NCBI GenBank assembly: GCA_023387735.1
Contig: JAEWHP010000033.1
Span: forward strand, 36,137-100,136
Origin: Pseudomonadota bacterium
GTDB taxonomy: Bacteria > Pseudomonadota > Alphaproteobacteria > Rhizobiales > Xanthobacteraceae
Reading direction: 5' to 3'
Length of the DNA: 64,000 nt
Below are positions 1 to 10,347 of the stretch, one piece after another (the stretch's first letter is position 1; each line of letters opens with the position of its first letter). Under the pieces are notes generated by a model, which made no database searches, had not been told where the DNA came from, and saw only the letters and a program-made list of their open reading frames with translations. The position numbers were made by a program, and so were the translations under genes.

Positions 1-95
1 CTCAGTTCGCGCGCCTTCTTTTCCGCCGCTTCCTTCGTGTCCCGCTTCAGTACGATACGGCTCGTGCCGTCGCGGGCAAAAATGAAATAGGTCAT
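1..95 (-). CDS. Small hypothetical protein, 3' end outside window
   Basis: Only the first 31 codons are in the window. The ATG at position 95 is preceded by a GGGGGG run about six bases upstream that could act as a ribosome-binding site. The visible product starts MTYFIFARDGTSRIVLKR and continues into a Lys/Glu/Ala-rich helix. No domain can be assigned. Short proteins of this kind are common in Bradyrhizobium; I cannot give a function. Confidence 0.5.
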   Translation of the reverse strand, partial: MTYFIFARDGTSRIVLKRDTKEAAEKKAREL

Positions 96-398
96 CTTTC
101 GCCCCCCGTTTTGTCTCCCGCAGGAGAGTGAAAAAGGCCGCAGGCATTCTCGCGCTGCGACCGGCCGGGTCAAAATTCACTGGTTATAAAACGTTCGATC
201 CGCCGCTCCCGGCTCCGAGAATACTGAGCCGAATTTTTCTCGATGTGGAGTCGCAAATAGCGTTCCTGTCGAGGAACACCGCAAGTGTTGCGCGAATGCC
301 CCTCTTTTGTGAGCGAGTTAACAATCTCGTCGAGAGTGCTGACGGAAGAATGAAGCACCGGCATTGCGCCAGTTGCGCGGCAGGCGCTAAGGTGGCGC
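96..398. promoter_or_regulatory. Divergent intergenic region
   Basis: About 300 bases lie between the minus-strand gene at 1-95 and the plus-strand gene at 399. Open frames cross it on both strands, but none has a credible ribosome-binding site or a recognisable product. It is more AT-rich than its surroundings around 175-260, as expected for promoters firing outward. I see no clear operator or terminator. Confidence 0.35.
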
Positions 399-653
399 AT
401 GAAGTTTTTTACCATCTACGTTTCACTGGCTCTCGCCCTGTCGGGTTCCGCGGCTGCGGCGGTAGAGCAATGCCGCTTCATCGAAACGCGAGCTGAACGC
501 GAGGCCTGCTATCAGCGGCAGGAGACCGAGCGGTTGGCGCGGCAAAAGGCCAACGAGGCGCGGCAGGCCGTTCCGCTGAAGCCCTACGAGCCCATGACCG
601 AGGAAGACGCCCAGCTCGCCAAGTCGATGCGGGGGATCTGCCGCGGCTGCTAG
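399..653 (+). CDS. Small exported hypothetical protein
   Basis: This 84-residue product starts with a signal peptide: MKFF, then a hydrophobic stretch ending SGSAAAA, with cleavage likely near residue 21. The mature part is a charged Arg/Glu-rich helix with four cysteines, two early (QCRF and EACY) and two at the very C-terminus (ICRGC), so a disulfide-held periplasmic peptide is plausible. AAGGTGG just upstream of the ATG is a good ribosome-binding site and fixes the start. The gene is monocistronic, and the next gene runs towards it. The function is unknown. Confidence 0.65.
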   Translation: MKFFTIYVSLALALSGSAAAAVEQCRFIETRAEREACYQRQETERLARQKANEARQAVPLKPYEPMTEEDAQLAKSMRGICRGC

Positions 654-668
654 CGAACTCGTGGCGCC

Positions 669-1078
669 CTACTGCGCGAGCAGCGGCGTCTTCGACGAGA
701 CATGGTGGCTGGCGATCTTCCAGTCGCCGTCCTCGCGAACGATCACCCAGGTGATCTTGACCACCAGCGGCTCGGCCCCCTGCTCGACGACAAAGGATGC
801 CGTGCCGGCGACGTTGATCACGTCGTTCGTGACCTGAGCCGTCCTGACATCGCCGAATTGAACCGACGGCGACGACCACCGCGGCAAGCCCTCGAAATAG
901 GCCTTCACGCCGTCATTGCCGCGGTAGAAGCTCGGGTTCGAGCCGAAGAAGAACGCGTTCTTGGAGTAGAGCGACGCGAGCGCCGCCGCATCCAGGCGGG
1001 TGAACGCAGCCGCCCACTTGCCCATGATGCCGGCGACGATGTCGTCGGCCGTGTCTCGCCCGGACGCTCCCATCGACC

Positions 1079-1082
<4 letters not shown>
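669..1082 (-). CDS. SnoaL-like / DUF4440-type NTF2-fold protein
   Basis: The 137-residue product has the NTF2/SnoaL cone-fold pattern: an N-terminal helix pair ending in 'LASLYSKNAFFFGSNP', a helix 'GVKAYFEGLP', then beta strands finishing in 'REDGDWKIASHHVS'. This is typical of the SgcJ/EcaC and DUF4440 group, whose members bind small molecules but rarely have a proven reaction. It lies directly downstream of glnS and overlaps its stop codon by four bases (ATGA), so the two are translationally coupled. The family is clear; the substrate is unknown. Confidence 0.75.
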
Positions 1083-2761
<1,679 letters not shown>

Positions 2762-2903
2762 TCCAGGTTCCTGTGAGGGATTAACGAACCTTCTGCCAAA
2801 TTCGCCCCCGTGAGCCAAGCCTACTTTGCCCATGGGGAGGCTTTAGTTATGTATCGTTCCTGATATACACCACCGCCAATTCACCCCTCAGCCTGCCCGG
2901 TAA
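2762..2903. promoter_or_regulatory. Shared divergent control region glnS/gltX
   Basis: These 142 bases separate the divergent glnS and gltX starts and must hold both promoters. The middle part, around 2845-2880, is locally AT-rich ('gttatgtatcgttcctgatatacac'). I could not fix -35/-10 boxes confidently, and there is no visible T-box or other leader structure. Confidence 0.4.
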
Positions 2904-4328
2904 ATGACCTCTCCCGTCGTCACACGCTTTGCTCCCTCGCCCACCGGCTTCCTCCATATCGGGGGCGCCCGCACGGCGCTGTTCAACTGGCTCTATACCA
3001 AAAAGCACGGCGGCAAGATGCTGCTGCGGATCGAGGACACCGACCGCGAGCGCTCGACCGAGCCCGCCATTGCCGCCATCCTCGACGGCTTGAAGTGGCT
3101 GGGGCTCGATTGGGACGGCGACGTCATTTATCAGTTCAGCCGTGCCGCCCGCCATCGCGAGGTCGCCGAGCAACTGCTCGCCAGCGGCAAGGCCTATCGC
3201 TGCTATGCCACATCAGAGGAACTGGCCACGATGCGCGAGAAGGCCCGCGCCGAGGGCCGCACGAGGCTGTACGACGGGCTGTGGCGGGAACGCGACCCGG
3301 CCGAGGCGCCAACCGGCGTCAAGCCGACCATCCGCCTCAAGGCGCCGCAGACCGGCGAGACCGTAATCGAGGACCAGGTGCAGGGCCGCGTGGTCTGGCA
3401 GAACGAGAACCTCGACGATCTCGTGCTGCTCCGGGGCGACGGCAACCCCACCTACATGCTGGCGGTCGTGGTCGACGACCACGACATGGGCGTGACGCAC
3501 GTGATCCGCGGCGACGATCACCTGATCAATGCCGCGCGCCAGAAGCAGATCTACGACGCGCTCGGATGGGACGTGCCGAACATGTCCCACATCCCCCTGA
3601 TCCATGGACCGGACGGCGCGAAACTGTCGAAGCGCCACGGCGCGCTCGGCGTCGAAGCCTATCGCGCGATGGGCTATCTGCCGGCGGCGCTGCGCAATTA
3701 TCTGGTCCGGCTCGGATGGAGCCATGGCGACCAGGAGATTTTCTCGACGCAGGAAATGATCGATGCATTCGATCTGCCGGCGATCGGGCGGTCTGCGGCG
3801 CGGTTCGATTTCGCCAAGCTCGAGAACCTCAACGGGCATTACATCCGCCACGCCGACGACGCCGAGTTGGTCAGGATGTTCGAGAGCGTGCTCGACTACG
3901 TCCCTGACGGCGCCGACCTCAAGGCGAAACTCAACGACACCACGCGCTCCCAGCTGTTGCGGGCGATGCCGAGCCTGAAGGAGCGCGCCAAGACCCTGAT
4001 CGAGCTGATCGCCGGCTCCTACTTCATCTTTGCCGACCGCCCGCTCGCGATCGAGCCCAAGGCCGCGGCGCTGCTGACGCCGGAAACCCGCGCGCTGATC
4101 GGCCAGCTTCGAGCCGCGCTGGAAACGGTTAACGACTGGCGCGCGGAGACCACCGAAGCCGCCATGCGAAGTTTCGCAGAGCAAAACAACCTGAAACTCG
4201 GGGCCGTCGCCCAGCCGCTGCGCGTGGCGCTGACTGGGCGAACGACCTCGCCCGGAATCTTCGATGTTTTGGCGGTGCTGGGACGGGAGGAGTGCCTGGC
4301 CCGGCTCGGCGATCAAGCCAGCGGCTAG
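2904..4328 (+). CDS. gltX: Glutamyl-tRNA synthetase
   Basis: This class I synthetase attaches glutamate to tRNA-Glu. The 474-residue product has 'APSPTGFLHIGGARTALF' (HIGH-type motif, residues about 18-21) and 'KLSKRHG' near residue 240 as the KMSKS loop, followed by the alpha-helical anticodon-binding region. The length is normal for the bacterial GluRS family. Many alphaproteobacteria carry two GluRS copies, one of which may misacylate tRNA-Gln for GatCAB. Here the gene sits beside glnS, so whether this copy discriminates against tRNA-Gln is an open question. Start MTSPVVTRFAPSP fits the family. Confidence 0.96.
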   Translation: MTSPVVTRFAPSPTGFLHIGGARTALFNWLYTKKHGGKMLLRIEDTDRERSTEPAIAAILDGLKWLGLDWDGDVIYQFSRAARHREVAEQLLASGKAYRCYATSEELATMREKARAEGRTRLYDGLWRERDPAEAPTGVKPTIRLKAPQTGETVIEDQVQGRVVWQNENLDDLVLLRGDGNPTYMLAVVVDDHDMGVTHVIRGDDHLINAARQKQIYDALGWDVPNMSHIPLIHGPDGAKLSKRHGALGVEAYRAMGYLPAALRNYLVRLGWSHGDQEIFSTQEMIDAFDLPAIGRSAARFDFAKLENLNGHYIRHADDAELVRMFESVLDYVPDGADLKAKLNDTTRSQLLRAMPSLKERAKTLIELIAGSYFIFADRPLAIEPKAAALLTPETRALIGQLRAALETVNDWRAETTEAAMRSFAEQNNLKLGAVAQPLRVALTGRTTSPGIFDVLAVLGREECLARLGDQASG

Positions 4329-4542
4329 GGCCCGCATATGCCCAGCCGTCTAGTATTCTGACGTCGCTCCAAACGCGATGCAGCCCCTACCTTCTGCCGT
4401 TTCCGGCCGTCTTGCAGTGCACATGGCAATGAGCTACGCATCTGAAGCCGCCTTCTAGACAAGCTGGCCTCCCTAGATTCTGCCTAAAAAATGGCACCAG
4501 GGTCAGGCCGGTTTTCGCAACGATTTCATCGGGGACTTCACG

Positions 4543-5847
4543 ATGGACGCAAAATCCAGCAACAAGACTGCAACGCTCACCGTAGGCAACAAGACCTACG
4601 ATTTCCCGATCCTCAGCGGCACGGTTGGGCCTGATGTCATCGACATCGCCAAGCTCTACGCGCAGGCCGGGATGTTTACCTACGATCCCGGCTTCACTTC
4701 GACCGGCAGTTGCCAATCGAAGATCACCTATATCGACGGCGACGCCGGCGTGCTGGAATACCGCGGCTACCCGATCGAGCAGCTCGCCGAAAAGGGCGAC
4801 TTCCTGGAAACCTGTTATCTGCTGCTGTACGGGGAGCTTCCGACCCCGGCCCAGAAGCAGGATTTCGACAGCCGCGTGATCCGCCACACCATGGTTCACG
4901 AGCAGATGGCCCGCTTCTTCCAGGGCTTCCGCCGCGACGCTCATCCGATGGCCATCATGGTCGCCGCCGTCGGCGCACTCGCCGCATTTTATCACGACTC
5001 CACCGACATCAACGATCCGAAGCAGCGCATGATCGCTTCGATGCGCATGATCGCAAAGGTGCCGACGCTGGCCGCGATGGCCTACAAATACACCGTCGGC
5101 CAGCCCTTCATGTATCCGAAGAACGCGCTTTCGTTCGCGGAAAACTTCCTGCACATGTGCTTCGCGGTGCCCTGCGAGGAATACAAGATCAATCCGGTGC
5201 TGGCTGACGCGCTCGACAAGATCTTCATTCTGCACGCCGATCACGAGCAGAACGCCTCGACCTCGACGGTGCGCATCGCCGGTTCTTCCGGCGCCAACCC
5301 GTTCGCCTGTATTGCCGCCGGCATCGCCTGCCTCTGGGGCCCCGCGCATGGCGGCGCCAACGAGGCCGCGCTTGCGATGCTCGCCGACATCGGCACCGTC
5401 GACAAGATTCCGGAATTCATCGCCAAGGTGAAGGACAAGAACTCGGAAGTCCGCCTGATGGGTTTTGGCCACCGCGTCTACAAGAACTACGATCCGCGCG
5501 CCAAGATCATGCAGAAGATGTGTCACGCCGTGCTGGCCGAGACCGGCCATGGCGACGACCCGATGCTGAAGGTGGCGCTGGAACTGGAGAAGATCGCGCT
5601 GAGCGACCAGTACTTCATCGACCGCAAGCTCTATCCGAACGTCGACTTCTATTCGGGCATCACGTTGAAGGCGATGGGTTTCCCGACCTCGATGTTCACC
5701 GTGCTGTTCGCGGTCGCCCGCACCGTCGGCTGGATCAGCCAGTGGAGCGAGATGATCGAAGACCCGCAGCAGAAGATCGGCCGCCCGCGCCAGCTCTACA
5801 CCGGCGTCGGCCGCCGCGACTACGTCGCGATGGACAAGCGGAAGTAA
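4543..5847 (+). CDS. gltA: Citrate synthase
   Basis: Condenses acetyl-CoA and oxaloacetate, the entry step of the TCA cycle. The 434-residue product is of the hexameric type-II length. It has 'GFGHRVYKNYDPRAK' with the catalytic His of the family signature, 'VDFYSGI' near the C-terminus, and the terminal 'IGRPRQLYTG'. A 213-base untranslated gap separates it from gltX, so it has room for its own promoter. It ends ten bases from the stop of convergent lpxB, with no space for a conventional terminator. Confidence 0.97.
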   Translation: MDAKSSNKTATLTVGNKTYDFPILSGTVGPDVIDIAKLYAQAGMFTYDPGFTSTGSCQSKITYIDGDAGVLEYRGYPIEQLAEKGDFLETCYLLLYGELPTPAQKQDFDSRVIRHTMVHEQMARFFQGFRRDAHPMAIMVAAVGALAAFYHDSTDINDPKQRMIASMRMIAKVPTLAAMAYKYTVGQPFMYPKNALSFAENFLHMCFAVPCEEYKINPVLADALDKIFILHADHEQNASTSTVRIAGSSGANPFACIAAGIACLWGPAHGGANEAALAMLADIGTVDKIPEFIAKVKDKNSEVRLMGFGHRVYKNYDPRAKIMQKMCHAVLAETGHGDDPMLKVALELEKIALSDQYFIDRKLYPNVDFYSGITLKAMGFPTSMFTVLFAVARTVGWISQWSEMIEDPQQKIGRPRQLYTGVGRRDYVAMDKRK

Positions 5848-5857
5848 GCGGACGCGG

Positions 5858-7045
5858 TCACAAAGTTCGTCGCCCCGCCCACATCGTCTCCAGCACGATA
5901 TCCGCCGCGAGAACGCTTGGCGGCTGGTTGCCGGTCGACATGATTGAGTCAATCTTCGCGAACGCCTCGACCTGCTTGCGCCGCAACTCGCTATCGCCGA
6001 GCACCTCGCGCAGCGCGGCTGCGAGTTTTTCCGGCGTGCAGTCCTGCTGCAGGAATTCAGGGACGACGTTCTCGCCGATCACGAGGTTGGCCAGGATCAC
6101 CGAGTTCACCTTGATGGCCCGCCGCAATATCCAGGCTTCCACCGAGCCGGTCCGATAGGCTGTCACCATCGGCACGCCTGCGAGCGCCAGTTCCAGCGTC
6201 ACGGTGCCGGACTTGGCGAGCGCCGCGTGCGCGATGCGGAATGCGGCCCGCTTCTCCTGCTCGCCGATCACGACCTGGGGCTGGATCGGCCAGCCTTTCA
6301 CCGCCTCGACGACCCCCTCCTGCAAGTGCGGCATGGTCGGCAGCACCAGTTCGAACGCCACGCCCTCCTGCTGCAGCCGCCCCACCGCCTGGCCGAACAC
6401 GTCCATGTGGTGGCGGATTTCGCTGCGGCGGCTGCCCGGCAGCACCAGCAACACCGGCGGCTGCCCCGCGCGCCGCGCAGCCTCTTGCGCGTTCGGCCGG
6501 AGTGCCGACAATTGCTCGGTCAGGGGATGGCCGACATAGCTGCAGGGCGGACCGCGAAGTCTCTGATAGGCCTCGGGCTCGAACGGCAACAGGGCCAGCA
6601 CGTGGTCGACATATTTGCGCATCGCCCGCGCGCGGCCGGGCCGCCATGCCCAGACCGTGGGCGATACGTAGTTGACGATCGGAATCGCAGGATCCCTTGC
6701 GCGCACGCGCCGAGCGACGCGATGGGTGAAATCGGGACTGTCGATGATGACCAGAATATCCGGCGACACGTCCGCGACCACCGCGGCCGTCTCCTTGATC
6801 AACCCCAGGATCTTCGGCAGTTCCCTGACCACAGCCGCAAGCCCGATGATCGAGAGCTCTTCGATCGGAAACAGCGACATCAGCCCTTCGCGGGCCATCG
6901 CGCGTCCACCGACGCCTTCGAAATGAACCGCGCCGCCAAGGCGCTGACGCAGCACTTTCATCAGATTGGCGCCGAGGCGATCGCCGGACTCCTCCGTTGC
7001 GATCAGAAAGATCTTCCGCTCGGCGGTCGCACGCGGCGGTGTCAC
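5858..7045 (-). CDS. lpxB: Lipid-A-disaccharide synthase
   Basis: A GT19 glycosyltransferase that joins UDP-2,3-diacylglucosamine and lipid X to make the lipid A disaccharide at the inner face of the cytoplasmic membrane. The 395-residue product begins with the family's 'ATEESGDRLGANL' loop and contains 'YVSPTVWAWRPGRA', 'LVLPGSRRSEI' and 'AKSGTVTLELAL', all characteristic. It overlaps the lpxI stop by four bases and is the last gene of the lpxA-lpxI-lpxB run. Confidence 0.96.
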   Translation of the reverse strand: MTPPRATAERKIFLIATEESGDRLGANLMKVLRQRLGGAVHFEGVGGRAMAREGLMSLFPIEELSIIGLAAVVRELPKILGLIKETAAVVADVSPDILVIIDSPDFTHRVARRVRARDPAIPIVNYVSPTVWAWRPGRARAMRKYVDHVLALLPFEPEAYQRLRGPPCSYVGHPLTEQLSALRPNAQEAARRAGQPPVLLVLPGSRRSEIRHHMDVFGQAVGRLQQEGVAFELVLPTMPHLQEGVVEAVKGWPIQPQVVIGEQEKRAAFRIAHAALAKSGTVTLELALAGVPMVTAYRTGSVEAWILRRAIKVNSVILANLVIGENVVPEFLQQDCTPEKLAAALREVLGDSELRRKQVEAFAKIDSIMSTGNQPPSVLAADIVLETMWAGRRTL

Positions 7046-7899
7046 GCCGATAGTCCCTGGATGAACAGGCCGGCCTTGTCGGCGGCCTCGATCATGGCCT
7101 GCGAGTCCGCCGCGATCGTGCTGCCCGCGATCACCGCGATGCCGGCAAGCCCTGCCGCGGCCACGCCCTCGATCGTCTTCGGGCCCACCGTTGGCAAGTC
7201 GAAGCGCAGATCCTGACCGCTCTTCGGCGCCTTCACCAGTACGCCACGGCCGGACCTCGCGCGAATGCGGCCCACCTCGCGCAGCCGCGCCACGCGCGCC
7301 AGCAAGCCGTCGGTGCCCTCGATGTCCTCAACCGCGACCACGTGCCCGTCGATGACGACAACGGCCTGGCCGATGTCGAACGGACCAAGTGCGCCGAGCA
7401 CTTCCCTCCCTTTGGCGATATCGGCCCTTGCGGCCGGATCGGGCGTTGCGCGTGCGATGCTTCCGGCCGGCATCAGGATATCGGGCGCAACATCGCGGAT
7501 GCCGACCATCCGGAAACCATCGCGTTCGAAGATACGGCCGATGCCCGACAACAGATGATCGTCGCCGCCGCGAAACGCTGCCCAGATCTGGCCGATGACC
7601 CGGATCGTTCCCCAGTCAAGCCTGATCTCCGACAGCGCCGGCCGCTGCAGGGTGCCGATGAAGATCACGTCGCGGCAGCCCTCGCTGCGGAGCAGTTTTG
7701 TGGCGCGGCCGAGTTGTCCGACCGAGATCCAGTGATGGCGGAAGCGCTCGACCCGAACCGGATCGCAGGCGCCCTTGAGCGCGAACAGGACCGGCGCGAT
7801 GCCGCGCTGGCTTAGCGAGTCCGCCACCGCAAACGGCATGGCGCCGCCGCCGGCGATGACGCCGACCGGCGAAGCAATCCCGGAAGCCGCTGAGGTCAT
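7042..7899 (-). CDS. lpxI: UDP-2,3-diacylglucosamine diphosphatase LpxI
   Basis: LpxI hydrolyses UDP-2,3-diacylglucosamine to lipid X and UMP, the step done by the unrelated LpxH in gammaproteobacteria. The 285-residue product has the LpxI (DUF1009) pattern: N-terminal 'VGVIAGGGAMPFAVADSL', central 'GVRVVA'-like segment replaced here by 'GIRDVAPDILMPAG', and C-terminal 'DLPTVGPKTIEGVAAAGLAGIAVIAG'. I start it at the ATG at 7899 (MTSAASGIASP); a longer open frame runs into lpxA but its extra residues are antisense-like. It lies 19 bases after lpxA and overlaps lpxB by four bases. Confidence 0.93.
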   Translation of the reverse strand: MTSAASGIASPVGVIAGGGAMPFAVADSLSQRGIAPVLFALKGACDPVRVERFRHHWISVGQLGRATKLLRSEGCRDVIFIGTLQRPALSEIRLDWGTIRVIGQIWAAFRGGDDHLLSGIGRIFERDGFRMVGIRDVAPDILMPAGSIARATPDPAARADIAKGREVLGALGPFDIGQAVVVIDGHVVAVEDIEGTDGLLARVARLREVGRIRARSGRGVLVKAPKSGQDLRFDLPTVGPKTIEGVAAAGLAGIAVIAGSTIAADSQAMIEAADKAGLFIQGLSA

Positions 7900-7918
7900 G
7901 GTTGCGGCGACCCCGTCA

Positions 7919-8722
7919 TCAATGCTTGTCGCCGTCGCCGGCCGGAAGGCACAGCGCGCGATGCTTGCCATGGCCGATGAAGCCGAGAATTTCCGCAATC
8001 GCGGGATCTTCGCTGGCGAGCGGCTGCACCGCCTCCAGCCGTTCGGCGAAGATGCCGGGGCCATGAAACAGCTTCTGGTAGAACGAGCGCATCTTGGCCA
8101 GGCGCTCCTTGGTGAATTTGCGGCGTTTCATGCCGATGATGTTGAGGCCTTCCAGGCTCGCATACTGGCCGTTGACGAGGCCGAACGGAATGACGTCGCC
8201 GCGCACGCCGCAGACGCCGCCGACCATTACCTGCGGCCCGATGCGCGTGAATTGATGCACCGCCGACAGCCCGCCGATGAAGACGAAATCGCCGATTTCG
8301 CAATGGCCGCCGAGTGTCGCCGAGGTGGCGAAGATAACGTCGTTGCCGACCTGGCAGTCGTGCCCGACGTGGCTGCAGTTCATGAAGTAGCCGCGCGCGC
8401 CGACGCGCGTCACGCCGCCGCCGGCGACCGTCCCCGCGTTCATCGTCGACTGCTCGCGGATGGTGCAGCCCGCGCCGATCTCGAGCCGGGTCAGCTCACC
8501 CTTGTAGCTCAGCGATTGCGGCGGCGTGCCGAGCGAGACGAAGGGATAGATGACGCAGCCGTCGCCAATTGTCGTTTGAGCCGTGATGTGCACATGCGCG
8601 ATCAGCTTGCAGTCCGCGCCGATCACAACGTTGGGCCCGATGATGCAATAGGGGCCGATCGTGGTCCCCTCGCCGATCACAGCGCCATCTTCAACCCGCG
8701 CGGTTGGATCGATCATGCTCAT
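7919..8722 (-). CDS. lpxA: UDP-N-acetylglucosamine O-acyltransferase
   Basis: The first enzyme of lipid A synthesis, a trimeric left-handed beta-helix that moves a hydroxyacyl chain from ACP to UDP-GlcNAc. The 267-residue product carries many hexapeptide repeats such as 'GEGTTIGPYCIIGPNVVIG', the catalytic region 'GARGYFMNCSHVGHDC', and a C-terminal helical domain. It opens the lpxA-lpxI-lpxB group. In most relatives it follows fabZ directly; here about 3.3 kb of plus-strand DNA intervenes, so it must be transcribed across that insert or from a new promoter in 8723-8950. Confidence 0.96.
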   Translation of the reverse strand: MSMIDPTARVEDGAVIGEGTTIGPYCIIGPNVVIGADCKLIAHVHITAQTTIGDGCVIYPFVSLGTPPQSLSYKGELTRLEIGAGCTIREQSTMNAGTVAGGGVTRVGARGYFMNCSHVGHDCQVGNDVIFATSATLGGHCEIGDFVFIGGLSAVHQFTRIGPQVMVGGVCGVRGDVIPFGLVNGQYASLEGLNIIGMKRRKFTKERLAKMRSFYQKLFHGPGIFAERLEAVQPLASEDPAIAEILGFIGHGKHRALCLPAGDGDKH

Positions 8723-8956
8723 CAGGGCAACCCGGTATCAGCCAGTCAGGTTTGGCAGGGAATCTATCAGATTTTCAGCTGGTTAGCGCTTGCGCTCGGT
8801 ACTGTCCAGTGACGTCTGGTTACGTCTTGTTTCAAGCGGGTGGCAGCAGCACGGCGAGCTTTGCCCGAACGCATAGCCTTGCTGTTCGCATCGACAGCTC
8901 CGTCGCCGCCAATCTTATCAACTATTGATTGTTTATATTTCTGATACACCTTCAAA

Positions 8957-9426
8957 ATGCCCGTGGCCATTTCTGGTCGCGGGCATGTGGCGATGTCGCG
9001 TCTTACCGGCAGGGAGCGGGAAGTACTGGCGCTGATCGGCAAGACAATGAATTGCAGGCGCATCGCCGGCGCGCTGGCGATATCCGAGTTCACCGTGCGC
9101 AAGCACCGCGCGAGCATCCTGCGCAAACTGAATCTGAGGACCACGGCCCAGCTGACCGCACATGCGACCGCCTCTGCAGGCACGGAGCAGCCTTCCAGTC
9201 CTTTTCCACACTGGCTGACAAACTGCGGCCACGCGAGATCGAGATCGTTCGCCTGGTCGGCAATGGACTGACCAGCAAGGAAATCGCCAGGAAACTGCAC
9301 ATCAGCCCGCTGACGGTGCGCAAGCATCGCGAAAACGCGATGCGCAAGCTTGATGCCCACAGCATGGCCGAGCTGATGCGATACGCCCATGCACTTCGCG
9401 CCGCGAGTACGCCATCGGAGCCATAG
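8957..9426 (+). pseudogene. LuxR-type regulator with two tandem HTH domains, frameshifted
   Basis: Two complete LuxR-type helix-turn-helix domains lie back to back but in different frames. The first ('RLTGREREVLALIG ... EFTVRKHRASILRKL', about 8993-9170) is in the frame that opens at 8957. The second ('RPREIEIVRLVGNGL ... LTVRKHRENAMRKLD', about 9215-9400) is in the frame one base back. A -1 shift near the T-run at 9202-9205 would join them into one protein of about 156 residues. Neither half has a strong ribosome-binding site, and the second half has no obvious start of its own. No sensor domain is present. It is a frameshifted gene, or less likely one that uses programmed -1 shifting. Confidence 0.6.
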
Positions 9427-9571
9427 CGCCGGCACGCCTCCTCAATCCCCCTCAGGTTGTGTCAAGAAGAGCAAAATCCAGTAATTGAAACCGGTGTTTC
9501 CGGTCGAGATGGATCATAACCAGCGGCACCGGTCGAAGCAGTGTTCCCCCAAACGCTCAAGGAGGCGCAAC

Positions 9572-10225
9572 ATGGCGACCTACAATATTCACGTCCTGAA
9601 TTCGTCCGGCTTCACGAAAAGCTACGTTCTCTTCATGCAGCCGCCGCAAGTCACCGCCACCGGCGGCCAGCCTGTCGTGTACACCAACGCCTGGGTCACC
9701 TTCGACAGCGTTCTGCCCAACGGAATGGATTCCGTCACTTATACCGACTCAACCTTCGCGTATTGGGCGACGGCCACCATGCCGGTGGGGCCGGGCACCA
9801 CGATGGGCCAGAGTGGGTTCGCCGCCGTCGACACGTCGCAGCAGGATAGCGTGCCCTTTGCCGGCGCGACGCCGGTCGGCTTTGGAACGGTTTCGACGGG
9901 CGGCGCGATGAGCGGCTCCTACCGGATCATTGCCGGGAGCGACTTCAATGCGTCCAACGGCTACCTGTTTGGGTTAGCCCGACCTGGAAACGTGCCGGGC
10001 GCCCCCTCGCCGGTCGCCACCTTCGTCGCCGAACCGAACGACACGTTCAACGTCACTCCCGTGATCAACTTCTATGTCGCCGACGGCAGCTACACGGCCG
10101 GCGCAATCATCGACTACACGCAGGCGACAACCAAGCCCGGCACCATCGACTTCACGGGGCTGTCGCAGACCAATGCCATCGTGACGCAAGGGTCCGACGG
10201 GACCTTCACCACAAAATACTACTGA
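9572..10225 (+). CDS. Unknown beta-rich protein, intact paralogue 1
   Basis: The 217-residue product has no recognisable family. It is rich in Thr, Ser, Gly and aromatic residues in alternating patterns that predict a beta-sandwich ('KSYVLFMQPP', 'VVYTNAWVTFDSVLPNG', 'FAYWATATMP', 'EPNDTFNV') and ends in FTTKYY. There is no signal peptide, membrane segment or cysteine. AAGGAGG at 9560-9566 fixes the start at 9572. It is about 70 percent identical by eye to the broken copy at 11313-11970. Its plus strand is opposite to the lpx operon it interrupts. Confidence 0.7.
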   Translation: MATYNIHVLNSSGFTKSYVLFMQPPQVTATGGQPVVYTNAWVTFDSVLPNGMDSVTYTDSTFAYWATATMPVGPGTTMGQSGFAAVDTSQQDSVPFAGATPVGFGTVSTGGAMSGSYRIIAGSDFNASNGYLFGLARPGNVPGAPSPVATFVAEPNDTFNVTPVINFYVADGSYTAGAIIDYTQATTKPGTIDFTGLSQTNAIVTQGSDGTFTTKYY

Positions 10226-10243
10226 GAACTTCGAGAGCCTGGG

Positions 10244-10268
10244 CCGCCACGACCATCGTTCGTGGCGG
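10244..10268 (+). other. Hairpin downstream of paralogue 1
   Basis: A perfect nine-base stem (CCGCCACGA / TCGTGGCGG) with a seven-base loop starts 18 bases after the stop codon at 10225. There is no U-tract, so it may be an mRNA-stabilising or weak attenuating hairpin rather than a true terminator. Confidence 0.4.
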
Positions 10269-10347
10269 TCCCGGCGGGGCCGTCGGCCGTCATACGGTCC
10301 CGCAAACGAAACCGCATCAAGCCGAAACCCAAACACGGGAGGTACAT

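Noticed and set aside
170..415. Minus-strand 81-codon frame upstream of the small exported gene
   Set aside because: There is no ribosome-binding site or recognisable product, and it overlaps the well-supported start at 399.
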